Positions 12,890 to 15,464 of a stretch of DNA of 15,464 nucleotides are shown here, piece after piece; position 1 is the stretch's first letter, and every line of letters starts with the position of its first letter. Both the position numbers and the translations under genes were made by a program. The stretch is from assembly GCA_012512865.1 (NCBI GenBank), contig JAAZDH010000189.1:1-15464 (forward strand), written 5' to 3'. Source of the stretch: Clostridiaceae bacterium. GTDB taxonomy: Bacteria; Bacillota; Clostridia; Acetivibrionales; DUMC01. Under the pieces are notes generated by a model, which was given only the letters and a program-made list of their open reading frames with translations, did no database searches and had not been told where the DNA came from.

Positions 12890-14305
12890 TTGCGCAGCTT
12901 TCTCGGGGAGATTGAAAAAAGGGTGCTTATATATGACGGGTCAAAGGGGTACGTGCTGCAAAAGTTCGGCTTGAAGGCCGGGGAGTGCCCCGAGTCATGG
13001 AATATCACCCATAGCGATGTGGTGAGAAAAATATACAGCCTGTACAAGGAAGCAGGCTCCGATATTATACAGACCAACACTTTTCCCGGTAACGGCATAT
13101 ACCTGGAAAGGTATGGCCTGCGCCACATGATGTATGAAATTAATTACCATGGTGCAAGGCTGGCCAGGGAAGTCATGGGAAAAGACGGGTTTGTTGCCGG
13201 GGACATAGGGCCGACGGGAAAACTTTTTGAACCGTCCGGCGAGCTGGGTTTCGAAGAAGCATACCAGGTGTACAGGGAGCAGGTAAAAGCCCTGGAAGAT
13301 GGCGGGGTGGATGTAATAAATTTTGAAACCTTTAATGATATTGCGGAAATGAGGGCTGCCCTCCTTGCGGCAAAAGAGAATTCAAAGCTCCCTGTCATAT
13401 GTTCCCTTTCTTTTGAGCAAAACGGCAGGACACTAATGGGCACCGATCCTCAAACAGCCGTTGTTATATTGAAAACCCTGGGAGCAGACATGGTTGGAAC
13501 AAATTGTTCCTTCGGGGCAAAATACATGCTTGAAATCGTGAAGAAGATGCACGAGGCAGGGGGCGGATACCTAAGCGTGAAACCCAATGCAGGATTGCCT
13601 GAAATCGTGGATGGGGTAGCGGTTTACAGGGAAACTGACGAAGAATTTGCCAGTACGGCTGTGAAATTCTTACAATACGGCGCCAGGCTCGTTGGAGGAT
13701 GCTGTGGGACCACTCCAGGGTTTATAAGGGCTTTAAGGGATAAGTATGATTTAATAAGAGAGAACTTAACGGGCAAGGATTCAATGAACGATATTGTGAT
13801 GTTCGAATCTATAATTGCATCATCGACATGTACCTTGAACCTGGGTAATTATGAAAATATAAGGATAGGGAAATTACTCCCGCTGCCGGAAGAGGGGGAT
13901 GCAGCGAAGGATTTTCTCAGGCGGGTAAAGGAAGGAAACATGGAAATAGTTGAGGATATTGCACTTGACCTGGCAACCGAAGGCTACGATGCAATATACG
14001 CGTGTATGAGCATTGCCGGCGAAGATGGCAAGGGTAGCAACAATGGCGTTAACGCCACTGATATTGGTATCCTGGCCAGGGTTGTCAACCTGGCCCAGGG
14101 ATATTTAAAGCAGCCTGTAATAATTGAAACGGATAGCCCTGGCGCCCTTGAGAAAGCCCTGCGAATATATAACGGCAGGGCAGGGGTCGTTCACGGAAAA
14201 GGCAAAAACAGGGACAAGGGCATGGACAAGGATTTTGAATTGGTTACAGCGAAATACGGGGCCCTTGTCATGGAACCAGGTATTGTCAGGGAGATCTTAG
14301 TATAA
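12890..14305 (+). CDS. Homocysteine S-methyltransferase (MetH N-terminal type) with a degenerate partial pterin-binding domain
   Basis: A 471-residue protein. Residues 1-290 are a complete zinc-dependent homocysteine methyltransferase barrel. TNTF, DIGPTG, NFETF, GTNCSFG (Cys206) and GGCCGTTP (Cys271, Cys272) give the three zinc ligands, at nearly the positions I recall for T. maritima MetH. The family DGAMGT motif reads DGSKGY here. Residues about 320-465 resemble the first half of a MetH folate barrel (IRIG, KEGNMEIVEDIALDLATEG, PVIIETDSPGALEKALRIY, KYGALVM). But GERIN is replaced by GKLLP, DVN by YACM, and the NSI position by VVH. The B12-binding and reactivation domains are absent. Methyl transfer to homocysteine therefore needs a separate corrinoid protein. 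TTG 12890 is chosen: GGGGG at 12876-12880 is 9 bases upstream, and the open frame back to ATG 12845 overlaps the -10 box. Confidence 0.88.
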   Translation: MRSFLGEIEKRVLIYDGSKGYVLQKFGLKAGECPESWNITHSDVVRKIYSLYKEAGSDIIQTNTFPGNGIYLERYGLRHMMYEINYHGARLAREVMGKDGFVAGDIGPTGKLFEPSGELGFEEAYQVYREQVKALEDGGVDVINFETFNDIAEMRAALLAAKENSKLPVICSLSFEQNGRTLMGTDPQTAVVILKTLGADMVGTNCSFGAKYMLEIVKKMHEAGGGYLSVKPNAGLPEIVDGVAVYRETDEEFASTAVKFLQYGARLVGGCCGTTPGFIRALRDKYDLIRENLTGKDSMNDIVMFESIIASSTCTLNLGNYENIRIGKLLPLPEEGDAAKDFLRRVKEGNMEIVEDIALDLATEGYDAIYACMSIAGEDGKGSNNGVNATDIGILARVVNLAQGYLKQPVIIETDSPGALEKALRIYNGRAGVVHGKGKNRDKGMDKDFELVTAKYGALVMEPGIVREILV

Positions 14306-14435
14306 TTGGTATAATTGTAATAATTTATATAATTGGTATTACCGCATAATTGGCTATACCGGTACAATTGGCAATATCGGCATAATTGGCACTAACGCCA
14401 TGACTGGCAAAACCGGTTAATGCAGTTTATGCGGT
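14302..14435. repeat. 9-bp tandem repeat with an 18-bp higher order, about 15 units
   Basis: Units ATAATTGGT/ATAATTGGC alternate with units ending CCGGT, CGGC or CGCC (for example TATACCGGT, AATATCGGC). They are placed every 9 bases from 14302, with one 8-base unit at 14338-14345. From 14346 the pattern is 18 bp. The array begins in the stop codon of the homocysteine methyltransferase gene and ends at the stop codon of the convergent Hsp20 gene, filling the whole junction. Confidence 0.85.
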
Positions 14436-14863
14436 TAATTTATGTCGATTCTCCTGCCTTTCAGCCTTGAGGGCTCAAGTTTCATGGCAGTAATGGTCAG
14501 TATGCCGTCCTTGTATTCCGCGCTGGTTTGGTCCGTTTTTATTTCAACCGGCAAGGGGATTGTCCTGGAGAAGTTCCCATAATACCTTTCGCTGCGATAT
14601 ACGTTTTCATCCTTGAAATCACTTGTTTTCGTAAATTTCCCGGAAAGCCTTATGGAGTTTTCATCAACGAATATGTTGATATCTTCCTTTTTTATGCCTG
14701 GGACTTCCGCCTTGACAATCACTTCATTGTCAGTCTGGTATACATCCACCCTTGGCGTGTTTGCCATACCGAACAGCCTAAAGGGTGAACGGTCAAAAAA
14801 ACCGGCTACATCCCTGGTGAAATTATCCATGTCGCGGAAAGGGTTCCATTCTACGAGACTCAA
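14435..14863 (-). CDS. Hsp20-family small heat shock protein
   Basis: A 142-residue ATP-independent chaperone. The short N-arm LVEWNPFRDMDNF precedes an alpha-crystallin domain (about 36-135). It has the typical strands VDVYQTDNEVIVKAEVPGIK, KEDINIFVDENSIRLSG, the ERYYGNFSRTIPLP element and YKDGILTITAMK. The C-terminal RIDIN carries the I-x-I motif used for oligomer contacts. The open frame starts at GTG 14872, but AAGGAG directly abuts that codon. TTG 14863, 8 bases further on, is the better start (SLVEWNPF). I find no CIRCE inverted repeat (TTAGCACTC-N9-GAGTGCTAA) upstream, so HrcA control is not supported. Sigma factor and regulator are unknown. Confidence 0.93.
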   Translation of the reverse strand: MSLVEWNPFRDMDNFTRDVAGFFDRSPFRLFGMANTPRVDVYQTDNEVIVKAEVPGIKKEDINIFVDENSIRLSGKFTKTSDFKDENVYRSERYYGNFSRTIPLPVEIKTDQTSAEYKDGILTITAMKLEPSRLKGRRIDIN

Positions 14864-14872
14864 ATCAATCAC

Positions 14873-15092
14873 TCCTTGTTTGCCTCTTGTATTTTTATTT
14901 TTTATATTTTATACTTTCATGTGTTTTATTTTATATTTTTTATATTTCTTGCATATATTTCCTGCATATGCTAATGGTATATCCTAGTAAGTTATGAGCC
15001 TTGCATATTTTATTATGTATTATGTTTTTCAAAATATTCATGCGGAATGCTCGAATTGCAGCCTGCATTAGCTGGATTTTGCTTTTTAATGT
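14873..15092. other. AT-rich divergent intergenic region
   Basis: This lies between the Hsp20 gene (-) and the sigma gene (+). Bases 14889-14955 are T-rich runs of TATTTT type. The degenerate pair CTTGCATATATTTC/CTGCATATGC occurs near 14950-14970. No promoter for Hsp20 stands out and no gene is supported. Confidence 0.5.
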
Positions 15093-15120
15093 TTGAATTA
15101 TTCTAAAAAAAATGTATAAT
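15093..15120 (+). promoter_or_regulatory. Sigma-A-type promoter of the ECF sigma gene
   Basis: TTGAAT (15093-15098) and TATAAT (15115-15120) are separated by a 16-base A-rich spacer. Transcription would begin near 15127. The gene thus seems to have a housekeeping promoter rather than an obvious ECF autoregulatory one. Confidence 0.7.
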
Positions 15121-15149
15121 ATAAATGTTTAAAGGGGGTATACATCCTG

Positions 15150-15464
15150 ATGGATCCAAAAGAAAAAGCCCTGGTGAGGAAGTCGCAGCAAGGGGATATA
15201 GGAGCTTTTGAGCAATTGATTGGGGATTACCAAAAAAAGGTTTTTAATATAGCCCTGGGAATGATGAACAACCATGACGATGCTAGTGACATAGCACAGG
15301 AAGTTTTTATCAAGGTTTTCAAATCTATCGGCAGCTTCAAGCAACAATCGTCTTTTTCTACTTGGATTTACAGGATTACCGTTAATACATGTCTTGACGA
15401 GTTAAGAAAACGAAAAAACAGAAAAAATGTGATTTCGCTAAACCAGGCCGTACAACTTGAAGAC
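15150..15464 (+). CDS. ECF (sigma-70 family, SigW/RpoE-like) RNA polymerase sigma factor, 5' part
   Basis: 105 codons run off the right edge of the window. Sigma region 2 is complete: GAFEQLIGDYQKKVFNIALG (2.1), NNHDDASDIAQEVFIKVFKS (2.2, core binding), then FSTWIYRITVNTCLDELRKR (2.3-2.4, -10 recognition). Region 4 would follow outside the window. ATG 15150 follows AAAGGGGGT (15131-15139) by 10 bases. ECF factors usually lie next to an anti-sigma gene, which would be to the right. Whether it drives the ECF-type promoter at 5670 cannot be judged from the sequence alone. Confidence 0.93.
   Translation, partial: MDPKEKALVRKSQQGDIGAFEQLIGDYQKKVFNIALGMMNNHDDASDIAQEVFIKVFKSIGSFKQQSSFSTWIYRITVNTCLDELRKRKNRKNVISLNQAVQLED

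Noticed and set aside
14302..14435. CRISPR array as an explanation for the repeated DNA
   Set aside because: Units of 9-18 bp are contiguous without unique spacers and there are no cas genes.
14873..14990. CIRCE heat-shock operator before Hsp20
   Set aside because: Searched for the TTAGCACTC / GAGTGCTAA inverted repeat by eye and found no match.

Overview
The window reads as chromosomal DNA of a low-to-moderate GC, anaerobic Firmicute, most likely a clostridial genus. This is inferred from AT-rich intergenic DNA, strong GGAGG-type ribosome sites with many TTG/GTG starts, a B12/folate methyl-transfer gene set, TmcAL (YlbM) and sigma-A-type promoters. I see no phage genes, insertion sequence or CRISPR array.

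Layout from left to right. (1) 1-3510: a zinc/corrinoid methyltransferase of the MtaA/UroD family (+). Convergent to it is a two-gene minus-strand operon: a stand-alone methyltetrahydrofolate:corrinoid methyltransferase followed by tmcAL. (2) 3510-5590: a DUF1624-type membrane acyltransferase with a repeat-built, frame-disturbed N-terminus, then a macro-domain (ADP-ribose-type) hydrolase behind an 18-bp palindrome. (3) 5670-10506: a translationally coupled three-gene ABC operon: LolD/MacB-type ATPase, a large membrane-anchored protein with about six Ig-like (CARDB/COG1361-like) repeats, and a MacB/FtsX-type permease. It is preceded by a good match to an ECF-sigma promoter. (4) 10530-12590: two adjacent but different xylose-isomerase-like TIM-barrel enzymes, separated from the ABC operon by a terminator hairpin that overlaps the next promoter. 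(5) 12606-12727: tRNA-Lys(CTT) on the minus strand with a consensus promoter. (6) 12820-15464: a zinc homocysteine S-methyltransferase carrying a degenerate half pterin-binding domain, a convergent Hsp20, and the 5' part of an ECF sigma factor running off the right edge.

Two themes connect the window. First, three parts of corrinoid/folate one-carbon metabolism (MtaA-like protein, MeTr, homocysteine methyltransferase) are spread over 13 kb; the homocysteine enzyme seems to have lost a working folate domain while a complete one is encoded separately. Second, many gene junctions, and two or three N-terminal coding regions, contain their own short degenerate tandem repeat (units 9, 10, 12, 13, 14, 15 or 18 bp). 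The families differ in sequence from one another. This is the least explained structure here and my main candidate for something undescribed.

Several starts were moved inward from the longest open frame because a Shine-Dalgarno sequence lies inside the longer frame; the reason is given in each entry.
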